A stretch of DNA of 64,000 nt from Bin87 sp965222895 (GTDB taxonomy: Bacteria; Chloroflexota; Dehalococcoidia; Lucifugimonadales; UBA3495). The stretch is taken from positions 992,001 to 1,056,000 of the forward strand of contig CBDCVB010000002.1 in NCBI GenBank assembly GCA_965222895.1, given 5' to 3'. The position numbers were made by a program, and so were the translations under genes. Shown piece by piece: positions 9,160 to 18,347 of this stretch (position 1 is the stretch's first letter; every line of letters begins with the position of its first letter). The notes beneath the pieces were generated by a model. It searched no databases, was not told where the DNA came from, and saw nothing but the letters and a program-made list of their open reading frames with translations.

Positions 9160-9773
9160 CGCAACAACTCTTGCCAGCGCAGGTACGACATGATGGAACC
9201 GGCGCATTCCGGGGCGGAGCGGTCGGTGGTATCAATGGTTATTTCGGGGTTGGCTGGGCGTTCGTAAGGCGAATCGATGCCCGTGAAGTCGGTAATTTCG
9301 CCAGCACGAGCGCGCCGGTAAAGTCCTTTGTTGTCGCGTTGCTCGCACAGATGCAGGGGAGTATCGACGAACACTTCGATGAACTTGCCGGCGGGCAGCA
9401 GACTTCGGGCGAATTCCCGCTCCGTCTGGAAAGGTGAGATACAGGCCGCCAGGGTAATCAAACCGGCGTCGTACATGAGGCCGGCCACTTCCGCCAGCCG
9501 GCGCACGTTTTCCCGGCGGGCTTTGGCGCTGAACCCCAGGTCGCCATTCAGACCGTGGCGCAGGTTGTCGCCGTCCAGCACGTAGGTATGGAAACCGCCA
9601 TCGTGCAGTCGCCTGGCCAGGCAGTTTGCGACCGTGGTTTTGCCCGCTCCGGAGAGGCCGGTGAACCACAACACGAAAGGTTGCTGGCCCAGCAGCGCAG
9701 CACGATCACCTCTGGAAACGGAATAATCCTGCCAAACCACGTCCGGAACGATGTGCGTATGAGATTGGGCCAT
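9141..9773 (-). CDS. cysC: adenylylsulfate kinase
   Basis: Phosphorylates APS at the 3' position to give PAPS. The P-loop GLSGAGKTT is at residues ~39-47. The APS-binding DGDNLRHGLNGDLGFS follows at ~68-83, then FIEVFVDTPLHLCEQRD and the lid region. At 210 residues it is a stand-alone kinase, not fused to ATP sulfurylase. No sulfurylase or PAPS reductase gene is close, and the next gene is a sulfotransferase. The context therefore points to PAPS for sulfation and not for assimilatory sulfate reduction. Confidence 0.95.
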   Translation of the reverse strand: MAQSHTHIVPDVVWQDYSVSRGDRAALLGQQPFVLWFTGLSGAGKTTVANCLARRLHDGGFHTYVLDGDNLRHGLNGDLGFSAKARRENVRRLAEVAGLMYDAGLITLAACISPFQTEREFARSLLPAGKFIEVFVDTPLHLCEQRDNKGLYRRARAGEITDFTGIDSPYERPANPEITIDTTDRSAPECAGSIMSYLRWQELLRWPAPN

Positions 9774-9980
9774 GGCCGATCACGTTTGGGACGGTGTGCG
9801 CAGCCTTACTGGAGTACACCAGCGTAAATTGCGCCGCATTATAACGCAGCGCGTAGTTTGAGGGCGGCAGTCGGCCAACCCAAACCACCCGAAACGGGCG
9901 CTACCAGGGCGGGGGAACGGGTAGCATCGCCTTTACACATCATTTACACTGGCAAGTCCGTGCGTGTATAGGAGGCACAG

Positions 9981-11282
9981 TTGACCACATCCGTGAGTCG
10001 CCCCACATCGCCGATGATGGAGGTTTTGCGGAACCCCCTTTTTCGAGCGATATGGTATGTGGTAAACGTAGCCGAACTCACGCGCTGGATGGAACTTCTG
10101 GTTACCAGCGTACTGGTTTATTCCCTGACTGATTCTGCGCTGATGCTAGGGCTGGTGCTGGCGTTTGAAAACCTGCCCAGGCCCATATTTTCACCCTTCA
10201 CCGGAGTGATTGCCGACCGTTTTGACCGTAAGAAAATCTGGGTTATTGCGCTGGCCATCAAGTTTGCCGGCGGGGTCGCGTTGTTCGTCTTGCTGTGGTC
10301 CGGTCAGATTGCGCCGTGGCATGTCTTTGCCGCCATGCTGCTGCAGGGCATCAGTCGTGCCCTGGAAGACCCGGCTCGCCGTACCGCCGTCTTTGACATC
10401 GTTGGCGAGCGACGCGTGGTTAACGCCCTGTCAATTGACTCCATCAGCGGGACCGTTGGGAGGATGGTAGGCCCCTTCTTCGGCGGCTTCTTCGTGGAAC
10501 ACGTCGGATTCTTCTGGCCTCACTATGCCGGCTACACTTGGGCTTATGCCGTGATTGTAGTGTTGCATGTGGCCGCTATGGCGTTGGTAATCCGGGTGCG
10601 GATTCCCCTGGTGGAACGGGAATGGCGCGTGGAACCCATCTGGAACAGCCTGGGCGACGTGGTGCGCGCGGCCCTGGGCCATCGTCAACTGTTGGGGATG
10701 CTCTTCATCACCATAATGATTAACGGCCTGGCCTTTCCGGCACGTCAATTTGTGCCGGCCATCGGGCGAGATCACCTGCACGTCGGTGAGACGCTGGTGG
10801 GCGCCCTGGCGGCGGCGGAAGCTCTGGGCCAGTTGGCCATGGCCGGCATACTCGCCTCCATTGGAACCATGCGGTATCACGGACGCTTTTTCGCCGCCGG
10901 CGCTTTCACCGTGATGGTGTTATCAACCGTATTTGTCTGGTCTCCCTGGTACGCGGTTACTTTTGTCATTCTTATTTTGAGCGGAATCGGCCTCTCCTGT
11001 TTTGGGACCATGCAGGGCGCCATCACCATGCGCTCGTCGCCGCCGGAGATGCGCGGTCGTATGGTTGGCTTGCAGAGCCTGTGTATCGGCATCGGCACCC
11101 CGCCGGGCGTCCTGCTGATGGGTTGGTTGGGAGATTCAATCGGTATCCGAATGTCCGTCACGCTGAGCGCCCTGGCGTGCATTGCGATTTCACTGCCCGC
11201 TCTGTTCCTAACCCCCCTGATCACGCGCCCCTCACCACCAACACCCCAATCGACCGTGCCGGCGCGAAACCGGGCCCCCTGA
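9981..11282 (+). CDS. MFS transporter
   Basis: A 433-residue cytoplasmic-membrane carrier with about twelve hydrophobic segments in two halves. The loop between helices 2 and 3 has GVIADRFDRKKIW, the major-facilitator signature. The fold resembles the enterobactin exporter/MFS_3 group, so efflux is likely, but the substrate is unknown. The start is TTG at 9981, supported by AGGAGGC 4-10 bases upstream; no ATG fits this spacing. It is transcribed away from the sulfation pair and stands alone. Confidence 0.9.
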   Translation: MTTSVSRPTSPMMEVLRNPLFRAIWYVVNVAELTRWMELLVTSVLVYSLTDSALMLGLVLAFENLPRPIFSPFTGVIADRFDRKKIWVIALAIKFAGGVALFVLLWSGQIAPWHVFAAMLLQGISRALEDPARRTAVFDIVGERRVVNALSIDSISGTVGRMVGPFFGGFFVEHVGFFWPHYAGYTWAYAVIVVLHVAAMALVIRVRIPLVEREWRVEPIWNSLGDVVRAALGHRQLLGMLFITIMINGLAFPARQFVPAIGRDHLHVGETLVGALAAAEALGQLAMAGILASIGTMRYHGRFFAAGAFTVMVLSTVFVWSPWYAVTFVILILSGIGLSCFGTMQGAITMRSSPPEMRGRMVGLQSLCIGIGTPPGVLLMGWLGDSIGIRMSVTLSALACIAISLPALFLTPLITRPSPPTPQSTVPARNRAP

Positions 11283-11334
11283 TGCGGGCGTGGCGAGCGC
11301 GGTATGCTAAAATCCCATACGTGTTGGAATAACA

Positions 11335-12213
11335 ATGCCTCCGAAAACTTCCGCCAAACCGCGCCGCTCCCGGCGCACCAAAAAACCCGGAGTTAGCGTA
11401 ATACCCGGGGTTACTGTTTCCGATGCCATCCGTCTGCTGACGGAAGCGCACGGCCCGTTTGCCAACGAACCGCGGTTGGACCCGGCCCACGAGCTGGTGT
11501 TTACAATCCTGTCGCAGCACACCTCCGACCGCAACTCCGAGCGGGCGTTTCGCAGCCTGATGCAGCGGTTCGGCACGCTGGAGGCGGTGGCGGACGCTGG
11601 CGTGGATGACATCGAGGAGGCCATCGCGGGCGGCGGTTTGGCCAAGATAAAAGCCCCGCGCATCAGCCTGGTGCTGAACCGCATTCTGGAACTTAATCAG
11701 GGCTCTCTCGACCTGCACTTTCTGGCCGAAATGCCCATGGACGAGGCGCGGGCGTGGCTCCGGCGTCTACCGGGCATCGGCCCCAAATCGGCCGGAATCA
11801 TACTGAGCTTTTCTCTTGGGATGCCGGCGATGGCTGTGGATACGCACATTTATCGGGTGAGCCAGAGGTTGGGCATAATTGGGGCCAAGGTCAGCGTAGA
11901 CAAAGCCCATGAAATACTCGAAGCGGCCATGCCGCCCGAGGACGTATATCCTTTTCACGCGGCGTTTATCACCCACGGCCGGCAGGTGTGCAAGGCGCAG
12001 CGGCCGCGGTGCGGCGAGTGCGTCGTGAACTATGGTTGTCCATCCCGCGACGAAGCTGCGGTGCGGGCCGCCGCGGCTGAATCCCATGGCGCGTCGAATA
12101 CAACGGCAGATAACGATCGTCCCGACGGTCAGGCTCCCGGACGCCGGCGACGCAACGGTCAGGCCGTTACGCCCGTCCCCCATACTCAAGCCGTCAAGGA
12201 GCTGCAATCGTGA
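11335..12213 (+). CDS. nth: endonuclease III (DNA glycosylase/AP lyase)
   Basis: Removes oxidised pyrimidines and nicks the abasic site. The helix-hairpin-helix LPGIGPKSAGIIL carries the catalytic Lys, and the catalytic Asp is in AVDTHIYRVSQRLG. The [4Fe-4S] cluster ligands have the standard C-x6-C-x2-C-x5-C spacing in CKAQRPRCGECVVNYGC (~residues 221-237). The 292 residues exceed the usual ~215. The extra length is a basic N-terminal ~25 residues and a C-terminal ~50-residue tail rich in Arg, Asp and Ala, probably disordered. Its stop codon overlaps the argC start by three bases, so argC is translationally coupled to it. Confidence 0.93.
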   Translation: MPPKTSAKPRRSRRTKKPGVSVIPGVTVSDAIRLLTEAHGPFANEPRLDPAHELVFTILSQHTSDRNSERAFRSLMQRFGTLEAVADAGVDDIEEAIAGGGLAKIKAPRISLVLNRILELNQGSLDLHFLAEMPMDEARAWLRRLPGIGPKSAGIILSFSLGMPAMAVDTHIYRVSQRLGIIGAKVSVDKAHEILEAAMPPEDVYPFHAAFITHGRQVCKAQRPRCGECVVNYGCPSRDEAAVRAAAAESHGASNTTADNDRPDGQAPGRRRRNGQAVTPVPHTQAVKELQS

Positions 12214-13238
12214 AAATAGGAATCATCAACGTTACCGGGTACGCCGGCTGCGAACTGGTACGCATCCTGCGCCACCACCCCGAGGTCGAAATCGCTTCGG
12301 TTACCGGACGGAGCGCTGCCGGGCAGCGGTTGGGTGAGGTCTTTCCGCACCTGGACAACATGAACCTGAACATTACCGCCGACTTGGGCGAGGGGCTGGA
12401 CCTGGTGTTCTCGGCGTTGCCGCACAAGGCCAGCGCCGAAGCCTGCATACCGCTGCTGGAGCAGGGGGTGAAGGTTGTCGACATATCGGCGGATTTCCGG
12501 CTCAAACAGGCCGACGTGTATAGCGAGTGGTACGGTGTGGATCACCCCGATCCGACCTACCTCGAAGAAGCAGTGTATGGACTCACCGAGTTGAATCGGG
12601 CGGCGGTAACTGACGCTCGCCTGGTGGCGAACCCCGGTTGCTATCCCACCTCGGCCATCCTGGCTTTGACGCCAGCCATCGAATCGGGCTTGATTGGCAG
12701 CGATATTATTGTTGACAGCAAGTCCGGTGTTTCCGGTGCCGGTCGTTCGCTCAGCATGGCAACCCACTATTCGGAGGTGAACGAAAACGTGATGGCGTAC
12801 TCGGTGAACGGGCACCGTCATCTGCCGGAAATCTGCCAGGAGCTGGATGCTTCAGGTAACGAGCCGGTCAACCTGACCTTTCTGACTCACTTGATTCCCA
12901 TGACCAGGGGCATTTTGAGTTCCTGTTACGCTCCCCTGCGCCCCAACATCGCGCAGGACCCGGACGCGCCGGAGCGCATCCGACAGCTTTATCGGGAATT
13001 CTATGCTGACGAGGCCTTTGTGCGAATTACCGACGGGCCGCCGCAAACCAAGCAAACGCTGGGCAACAACCAATGCCTGGTACACCCGGTAGTAGACCAG
13101 CGCACCAACCGTCTCATCGTCATCAGTTGCCTGGATAACCTGGTTAAAGGAGCGGCCGGGCAGGCGGTGCAGAACATGAACCTGATGAGCGGTTTCCCGG
13201 AAGATATGGCCTTAAACGCGCTTGCGGTGTATCCATAA
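12210..13238 (+). CDS. argC: N-acetyl-gamma-glutamyl-phosphate reductase
   Basis: NADPH-dependent reduction of N-acetylglutamyl phosphate, the third step of arginine synthesis. The Rossmann motif is in INVTGYAGCELVRIL, and the catalytic Cys in VANPGCYPTSAIL (~residues 143-155). SKSGVSGAGRSLS and GHRHLPEI are also family hallmarks. The start is GTG in a GTGA overlap with nth and has AAGGAG 6-12 bases upstream. No other arg gene is visible in the window, so the operon is not the usual argCJBD. Length (342) is normal. Confidence 0.97.
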   Translation: MKIGIINVTGYAGCELVRILRHHPEVEIASVTGRSAAGQRLGEVFPHLDNMNLNITADLGEGLDLVFSALPHKASAEACIPLLEQGVKVVDISADFRLKQADVYSEWYGVDHPDPTYLEEAVYGLTELNRAAVTDARLVANPGCYPTSAILALTPAIESGLIGSDIIVDSKSGVSGAGRSLSMATHYSEVNENVMAYSVNGHRHLPEICQELDASGNEPVNLTFLTHLIPMTRGILSSCYAPLRPNIAQDPDAPERIRQLYREFYADEAFVRITDGPPQTKQTLGNNQCLVHPVVDQRTNRLIVISCLDNLVKGAAGQAVQNMNLMSGFPEDMALNALAVYP

Positions 13239-13361
13239 ATGGCTTTCCTGGAGGGTTTGCCGACATTTGGCCGACCAAAACTCATCGGAAATCACTCGCT
13301 GCAGCAAAAACCTACATAAATCACCTGGCGAAATCACCGTTGGGAAGCGTCGGTCGGCAAT
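13239..13361. other. argC to IS66 junction, including the left target duplication
   Basis: No gene. TCGGCAAT at 13354-13361 is the left target duplication of the IS66 copy that follows; the right one is at 14814-14821. No clear terminator for argC is visible. Confidence 0.6.
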
Positions 13362-14813
13362 GTAACTGTTCAGACTTGCGGGGAAGAGAGCAGTTGTCGG
13401 CAGGCGGCGAGGGGATTCAGTCCTTGGGCGCGCCAGGTGCCGAAGAGGGAAGCCAGGGTCATCCTGCTGTTGCTGCCCCGTTGCGACCGGGTGCCGCCGC
13501 TGATCTTGCGACTGACGACCAGGTGGCGCAGGCTGCGTTCGGCGGCGTTGTTGTCCGGTGGCGCCTCCGGTTCGGCCACGAAGACGAACAGTTCTTTGAT
13601 ATGGCGCTCGATGCGTCGGCACAGTTTGGCCTGGGTTGCCGAGGGGTCGTGAAGGAAGGGTTGGCAGATGGTCAGCAGCTGCCGTTCCAGAACCAGTTGT
13701 GCGGTGCGCCGCCGCTTGGTCTGGGGATGGGCGCTGGCTTTGGCCCGGTCGTAAATCTCGTGGACGGCGTCGGCCCACTGCGCCAGCTTTCGGTCCTTCG
13801 GATAGAGGACCTTCAGGTCGTGAATGTTCCGCAACAGATGAACCCAGCAGCGTTGCTTGGGGCCGTCGTAATGGTGGTAGGCGGCGTAGAAATCGCTGAC
13901 CAGCACGCCGGAGAAGGTGTCGCCCAGAGCTTCATCCACCACTTCCTTGTTGCGACCCCGCCGCAGGAAGTAGCGCGCCGATGGTGTGCTGAAAGTCCAC
14001 ACGTAGCCGTTGTGGCCATCCTCACGCCAGCCGGTCTCGTCGGCGTGGACCACTGGGCTGGCGCGGATCTCGGCCAGGATCCGGTCCACTGCGGCCTGGG
14101 CCTTTTGCGCGGTGCGATGCACCGCAGCCATGATGGCTCCCACGCTGAGGCTTAGCCCATGGATGGTGCGCAGATACCATTGGATGGCGCCAATGGGCAG
14201 TCGGGCCTCCTCTCGCAGCGTGGCGATCAGACTGACCAGGTTGATACCCATGCGCTGCTGGCCCATCACCACGCCGTCCAGTTGCGCCGGGGGCACGCAG
14301 CGGCGTCGGCACCCCGGACAATCCCTGGCGATGTAGACGTGCTCGGTAACTTCCGCCGGAACCTGGGGCAACTCGATGACCTCCCGCGTGCGCTGGGTCC
14401 AGCCGCCGGATAACAGCGTTCCGCAGTCGGGGCAGTGGTCCACCACATGCTCCACCCGACGGGTGGGCGTCATGCGACGGCGGGCAAAGCCGTGGGGCCG
14501 GGGCTGGCGTGGCGCTTTGGGCTGGGCCGGTTTCCGGCTGGCTTCGGGTTTGACACCGGGCATCCCCCGGGCGCCACTGGGTTTGGCCCGCCCTTCCAGC
14601 TGAGCAATCCGCCTCTCCAGGCGCTCGTTGATCGCCTGCTGCCTGGCTATGATGGCCTCCTGCCGTATGACGATGGCGATGAGCACATCGCGGTCAGCGG
14701 TGGACAGGTCGATTTCCGGATTCATACCCGTTATATGACATAACCACAACCCCTCGCGCCAGCCATCCCCGAACCTCTTTGAACCAATTCCCCCACCAAG
14801 TCTGAACAGTTAC
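13362..14813. mobile_element. IS66-family insertion sequence, copy 1
   Basis: A complete 1,452-bp element. Ends read GTAACTGTTCAGACTTG at 13362 and the exact complement at 14797-14813. A perfect 8-bp target duplication TCGGCAAT flanks it, the length typical of IS66. It encodes only the large transposase (TnpC type), with no TnpA or TnpB, as in the single-gene IS66 subgroup. Copy 2 at 24537-25988 has the same length. Confidence 0.93.
13370..14725 (-). CDS. IS66-family transposase (copy 1)
   Basis: A 451-residue DDE transposase. The N-terminus has a leucine-zipper-like coiled coil (residues ~12-45, VIRQEAIIARQQAINERLERRIAQLEG). A zinc-finger region follows (HCPDCGTLL and CPGCRRRC). The DDE core includes VVHADETGWREDGHNG, VSDFYAAYHHYDGPKQRCWVHLLR and PPDNNAAERSLRH. 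I chose the ATG at 14725 because copy 2 has the same start and length, and residues upstream differ. The frame is intact, so the enzyme may be active. Confidence 0.92.
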   Translation of the reverse strand: MNPEIDLSTADRDVLIAIVIRQEAIIARQQAINERLERRIAQLEGRAKPSGARGMPGVKPEASRKPAQPKAPRQPRPHGFARRRMTPTRRVEHVVDHCPDCGTLLSGGWTQRTREVIELPQVPAEVTEHVYIARDCPGCRRRCVPPAQLDGVVMGQQRMGINLVSLIATLREEARLPIGAIQWYLRTIHGLSLSVGAIMAAVHRTAQKAQAAVDRILAEIRASPVVHADETGWREDGHNGYVWTFSTPSARYFLRRGRNKEVVDEALGDTFSGVLVSDFYAAYHHYDGPKQRCWVHLLRNIHDLKVLYPKDRKLAQWADAVHEIYDRAKASAHPQTKRRRTAQLVLERQLLTICQPFLHDPSATQAKLCRRIERHIKELFVFVAEPEAPPDNNAAERSLRHLVVSRKISGGTRSQRGSNSRMTLASLFGTWRAQGLNPLAACRQLLSSPQV

Positions 14814-14959
14814 TCGGCAATGTGGCAATCCGCTCCCATTATGGTGGTTCGGCAGTGATGGTCCCGGTGCTTAGCGTGGGATGTTGACGCAATCGTCGGC
14901 CCGGGCGCGTCCGGCCAGGGGAGCCGCGGAGACGATGCCCGGGCCGTTGCCTTGGTCCT

Positions 14960-15430
14960 GTGTCAGGGCTTGATGAAGGTGATCACCTCCGCCACGTCGC
15001 TGAGGGGTATGCGGCGACGGCGGGCCAGGTTGTTTCGGTGGGCTTCACCACCGCAGCGGCCCTGGTCCACGAACTCATGGAGGCCAGGGACGACCGCAGG
15101 CTGCTCAACCTGCAGCGGCAGCTATCCCGCCTCAATCTGCTCATCGTCGACGAATTGGGCTTCGTGCCTCTGTCCCCCACCGGTGCGGAACTGCTCTTCG
15201 AGGTCTTCAGCCAACGCTACGAACGGGGCTCCATCCCGGTCACCACCAACCTCCCCTTCAATGAGTGGACCGAGGTCATCGGGTCGGAAAGACTCACCGG
15301 CGCGCTGCTGGATCGTCTCACCCATCACGTGCACATCCTGAAGATGAACGGCGACTGCTACCGCCTCAAGGACAGCCGTCAGAGCGCCGCCGCGCTAGCG
15401 CCAGTGTCGGACCGGCCAGCCGCCGATTAG
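14960..15430 (+). pseudogene. istB: IS21-family helper ATPase IstB, N-terminally decayed
   Basis: Residues ~28-150 align by eye with IstB: FTTAAALVHELMEARDD, LLIVDELGFVPLSPTGAELLFEVFSQRYERGS (Walker B) and VTTNLPFNEWTEVIGSERLTGALLDRLTHHVHIL. The Walker A region that should precede it reads SGLDEGDHL in place of GTGKTHL, and the DNA-binding N-terminus is absent. No IstA partner remains. The IS66 copy lies just upstream, so the 5' part was probably lost by rearrangement or drift. It ends in the IS21 terminal repeat region. Confidence 0.8.
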
Positions 15431-15560
15431 TGCCCCGCCAACCCGGCCCCGCTGTCCAGGCGGGGCCCCTCCCCACTGGCCAGGCCGTGACCGTCAGGCA
15501 TCACCCCGGTGGTACAGTTTTCCTCCGCCACAGTGGTACGTTTTACCGCCGCCCTTGACA
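15412..15560 (+). repeat. IS21 right-end repeat, copy A
   Basis: Starts in the last codons of istB and runs to TTGACA at 15560. A 55-bp core at 15506-15560 matches 22220-22274 at 53 of 55 positions and in the same orientation. The core itself holds two near-copies of GTGGTACNGTTTTNCC, the repeated transposase-binding sites expected at an IS21 terminus. Confidence 0.75.
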
Positions 15561-15955
15561 GGTTGGCGGTCTGACGGTGCATCCGCTCGCGGCGTGCCTG
15601 CTCCAGGAGTGCGTTGATGTGCGAGTCCACATCCGGCGGGTCTTCGCCCGGTTCGTATTTCCTGCGGAGCATCATCCCCGCTCCCTCTTCCGGCGGACGA
15701 AACGGCGGCCAGGTGGGTTGACGCTGGCCGCTGGGGTCTGGCCGTCTCTCGCTGTCGTGGTAGTCGGGCAAGCGCTCGTACCCGACGTCCAGCTCACGCA
15801 GCCAGAAAGTTGTCTCGGTATGCCAGAACTCGTGCATCGACCAGCCCTCCGACGATTCACGGCGGTTCTGGTCACATGCCATCAGCCCGCCCAGGCTCAG
15901 ATGCACCGCATCCCAATCGGCGGACGCCGCGCCCCAGCCGGGGACCAGCCGGTCG
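15561..15955 (-). pseudogene. unrecognised protein fragment cut by an IS21 end
   Basis: A minus-strand open frame reads through this stretch with protein-like composition: HEFWHTETTFWLRELDVGYE, PPFRPPEEGAGMMLRRKYEPGE and DVDSHINALLEQARRERMHR. It then runs into the IS21 end, where the translation becomes IS sequence. The true C-terminus is therefore lost. Upstream it merges with the truncated LLM gene without a clear start. I do not recognise the family. Confidence 0.4.
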
Positions 15956-16336
15956 TCATCGGACCTCGCGCAGGATAAGCGACGCAAAGGCGACGCCCAG
16001 ACGCAGCCTGCCGCCGCAGAGCACGTCAATCTCGGCGGCCTGCTTGGCCACCAAGGCGTTATGGCGTTGCGGCAGAATCAGGATACCGGTGGCGAACCCC
16101 ATGCCGGGGACGATCGCCGACAAGTAGCCCATCAGGGTCAAGGACTTGTGCACCACGACCTGGTGGTTGTACATGCCGTACGAGGTGTGATTGTGGTGGT
16201 CGGGATCGGCTCCCAGCACGTGGTCGGCGATGAAGAAGTAGGAATATCCCATGTCCCGCGCCGCCTCGGCGGAGTCACGCACGGCGTGGCGATCCGGCTC
16301 GATCTCGGTCTGGGGAAATGTGACGCCTATTTCCAT
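15956..16336 (-). pseudogene. LLM-class flavin oxidoreductase, N-terminal fragment
   Basis: The start MEIGVTFPQTEIEPD and the following DSAEAARDMGYSYFFIADHVLG are the first strands of a luciferase-like monooxygenase. LILPQRHNALVAKQAAEIDVLCGGRLRLGV follows, where the family continues with GWNEVEY or similar. Here the frame ends nine codons later. Only ~126 of ~290 residues remain, so it is a 5' fragment. The loss of its 3' half is next to the IS21 end. Confidence 0.75.
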
Positions 16337-16395
16337 CTGCTCACTCTTTCCGTGTATCTGCCAGCGCAACTGTGCAGTTGCGCCACCCACCAGGC

Positions 16396-17579
16396 TTACA
16401 GGAGCCGGCCCTTTAGCGACTCGAACTCCTCGCGGGTTATGTAGCCTTGGTCCAGCAGACGTGCCAGGCGCTCCAGCTCGCCCACCACGCCGCCGGCGCT
16501 GTCCGGGCCCGGGTCCTGGGCAACGGCGCGATCTACCCGCTTCACGTCGGTCACGCCGCAGAGGCCCATGGCCACGCTGAGCTCGGTGCGCAGGATCTCC
16601 AGGCAGTGGCGGACGCCCTCTTCGCCGTTGACCGACAGCCCCCAGAAGATGGGCCGGCCCACGAAGACCGCCCGGGCGCCCAAGGCCAGCGCCTTCAGCA
16701 CATCGGCACCCTTGCGGACGCCGCCGTCGACATAGACCTCCAGCCGGTCCCCCACGGCGTCTGCGATCTTGGGCAACATCTCGATGGTGCCTTCGGTGCC
16801 CTGCAACGCGTGGCCGCCGTGGTTCGAGACCACCAGCGCCTCGCAGCCGTACTCGGCGCAAAGGCGGGCGTCCTCGGCCGTTTGCACACCCTTGATGACC
16901 AGCGGCATCGAGGTGATGGAGCGCAGCCACTCCAGGTCGGACCAGTTGAGGCCCGACTCGAAGCTCTCGGCGAAGTTCTCCCGCGTGGGCAGGTTGGGCA
17001 GCTCGATTCCCTCGAAGTTCTTCAGGGTGCGTTCCTGGTCCAGAGTGTAGGCGTAACGGTACTCCCGCTCCCGGGAGTTGGCGCCCAGGTTGTCCACCGT
17101 GAGCATCATGGCCTTGTAGCCCGCCTGTTCCGCCCGGCGCACCAGGATCTCGGCAGTTCCCGGTTCTCGAAGAAGTAGAGCTGAAACCAAAGCGAATTGG
17201 TGGCAACCTCGGCCACTTCCTCAATGCTGTAGCTGGAGGCGGTGCTGAGCCCCAGGATGGTCCCCGCGCCGCCGGCGGCCCGGGTGGAAGCCAACTCGCC
17301 CATGGGGTGGGCGCGCTGGTGGGTGCCGGTGGGGGCCAGCATCACCGGCATGCTTATCTCTTCGCCCAGGACCGTGGTGGTCATTTCCCGCTGGGTGACG
17401 TCCACCAGGATCCGGGGACGCAGCTTGACTTCGCTCATGGCCTGGACGTTAGTGGTGTTGGTTATCCAGTCGTGCGCACCCAGGTCGCCGAACAGCCGGT
17501 CGAACAGGGCTTGGGGCATGGTCTGCTTGGCGCGGGCTTCGTAGTCGCCAATGGTCAGCAGGGTCGGCTGGGTAGTCAT
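16396..17579 (-). pseudogene. FMN-dependent alpha-hydroxy-acid dehydrogenase with C-terminal SHOCT domain, frameshifted
   Basis: Two frames together give one (S)-2-hydroxy-acid oxidase-type enzyme. The first (start 17579, GGAGG upstream) runs MTTQPTLLTIGDYEARAKQ, then MPVMLAPTGTHQRAHPMGE to LWFQLYFFENRE. The second continues AEILVRRAEQAGYKAMMLTVD, SNHGGHALQGTEG (active-site His), VDGGVRKGADVLKALALGA and VGRPIFWGL. The break is near 17165 and is explained by loss of one base. After the barrel, ELERLARLLDQGYITREEFE and KGRLL form a SHOCT-like tail, unusual for this family. A sequencing error could also explain the frameshift. Confidence 0.8.
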
Positions 17580-17616
17580 GCGTCCTCCGTAGTGGATTGT
17601 GTGTGGCGGGCCGGCG

Positions 17617-17826
17617 TCAGCAGTCCGACCCGAACCCGTTGGGATGGTCCGGCCCGGCGGTGCGCTGCCGGAGCAGGTAGTAGCCAACAGCGAATATGGC
17701 GGCCAGGGCCAGCACTAGATAGGGCCAGGCAACAACGTGCGACATGTGGCCCAGGAAGGAAACGATCAGGAATACCCCGGCCAGCACCGGGATCATCAGC
17801 ACCGGGACCACCGCCGCTTCGGCCAC
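17617..17826 (-). CDS. small two-helix membrane protein
   Basis: A 69-residue frame from a GTG at 17826 with two hydrophobic helices: VVPVLMIPVLAGVFLIVSFLG and WPYLVLALAAIFAVGYYLL. It overlaps the tail of the upstream membrane ORF in another frame. It could be the C-terminal part of that gene after a frameshift. Family not recognised. It ends 38 bases before the FMN dehydrogenase start on the same strand. Confidence 0.45.
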   Translation of the reverse strand: MAEAAVVPVLMIPVLAGVFLIVSFLGHMSHVVAWPYLVLALAAIFAVGYYLLRQRTAGPDHPNGFGSDC

Positions 17827-18181
17827 CTGGGGTGGCCAGCGTGAAAATTGACTTCAGGCGCGAGCCGGACCACGGCTCCGGACGCGCTGCCGAGCGCTCT
17901 TCCGACTGCTGTTGCCAGATACGCCACACTAGGAGGACGAACATGAAGATGGCTACGGGCAGGGCGTACTGCCAGACGTCCCCCAGGAAGAAGCGGAAGA
18001 AGAACAGCATCGCCCCAGCCCGGGTGATGGAAGCCAACGCGCATAGTGCCACGGTGGGCAGCGCCATCCTGATCTCTTCGCGGTGAGCGCCGATGAAGGA
18101 GTTGGAACGCAGGACTTCGAGGAAAGCCAGAACGGCCAGGCCGACTACTACGACTCCAATCCATACGGCTACTTCAAGCAT
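17820..18181 (-). CDS. membrane protein of unknown family, probably frameshifted
   Basis: From ATG 18181 the frame gives MLEVAVWIGVVVVGLAVLAF, then ALPTVALCALASITRAGAMLFFFRFF and YALPVAIFMFVLLVWRIW: three transmembrane helices in ~120 residues. The frame then continues to 17576, but that tail is only the out-of-frame reading of the next membrane ORF. A single five-helix gene broken by one indel near 17830 is the simplest reading. No recognised family. Confidence 0.45.
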
Positions 18182-18347
18182 ATCGTCATGGCTGCCGGGG
18201 TCCGTAGTTTTTTGTGCGCTCCTCGCCAAGCCATGGTACGGATGATACGCAATTCTAACAGCAGCCCGGATATTTGCGAAGGGAGAAGCGGTTTCATGCC
18301 GGGAAGCGGGCGGCGTTTCACCACCGTCCCGCGGGGCCCGAGGGGAA

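Noticed and set aside
17160..17170. Programmed frameshift in the FMN dehydrogenase
   Set aside because: No slippery heptamer or downstream structure is evident, and this enzyme family is not known to use frameshifting. A mutation or sequencing error fits better.
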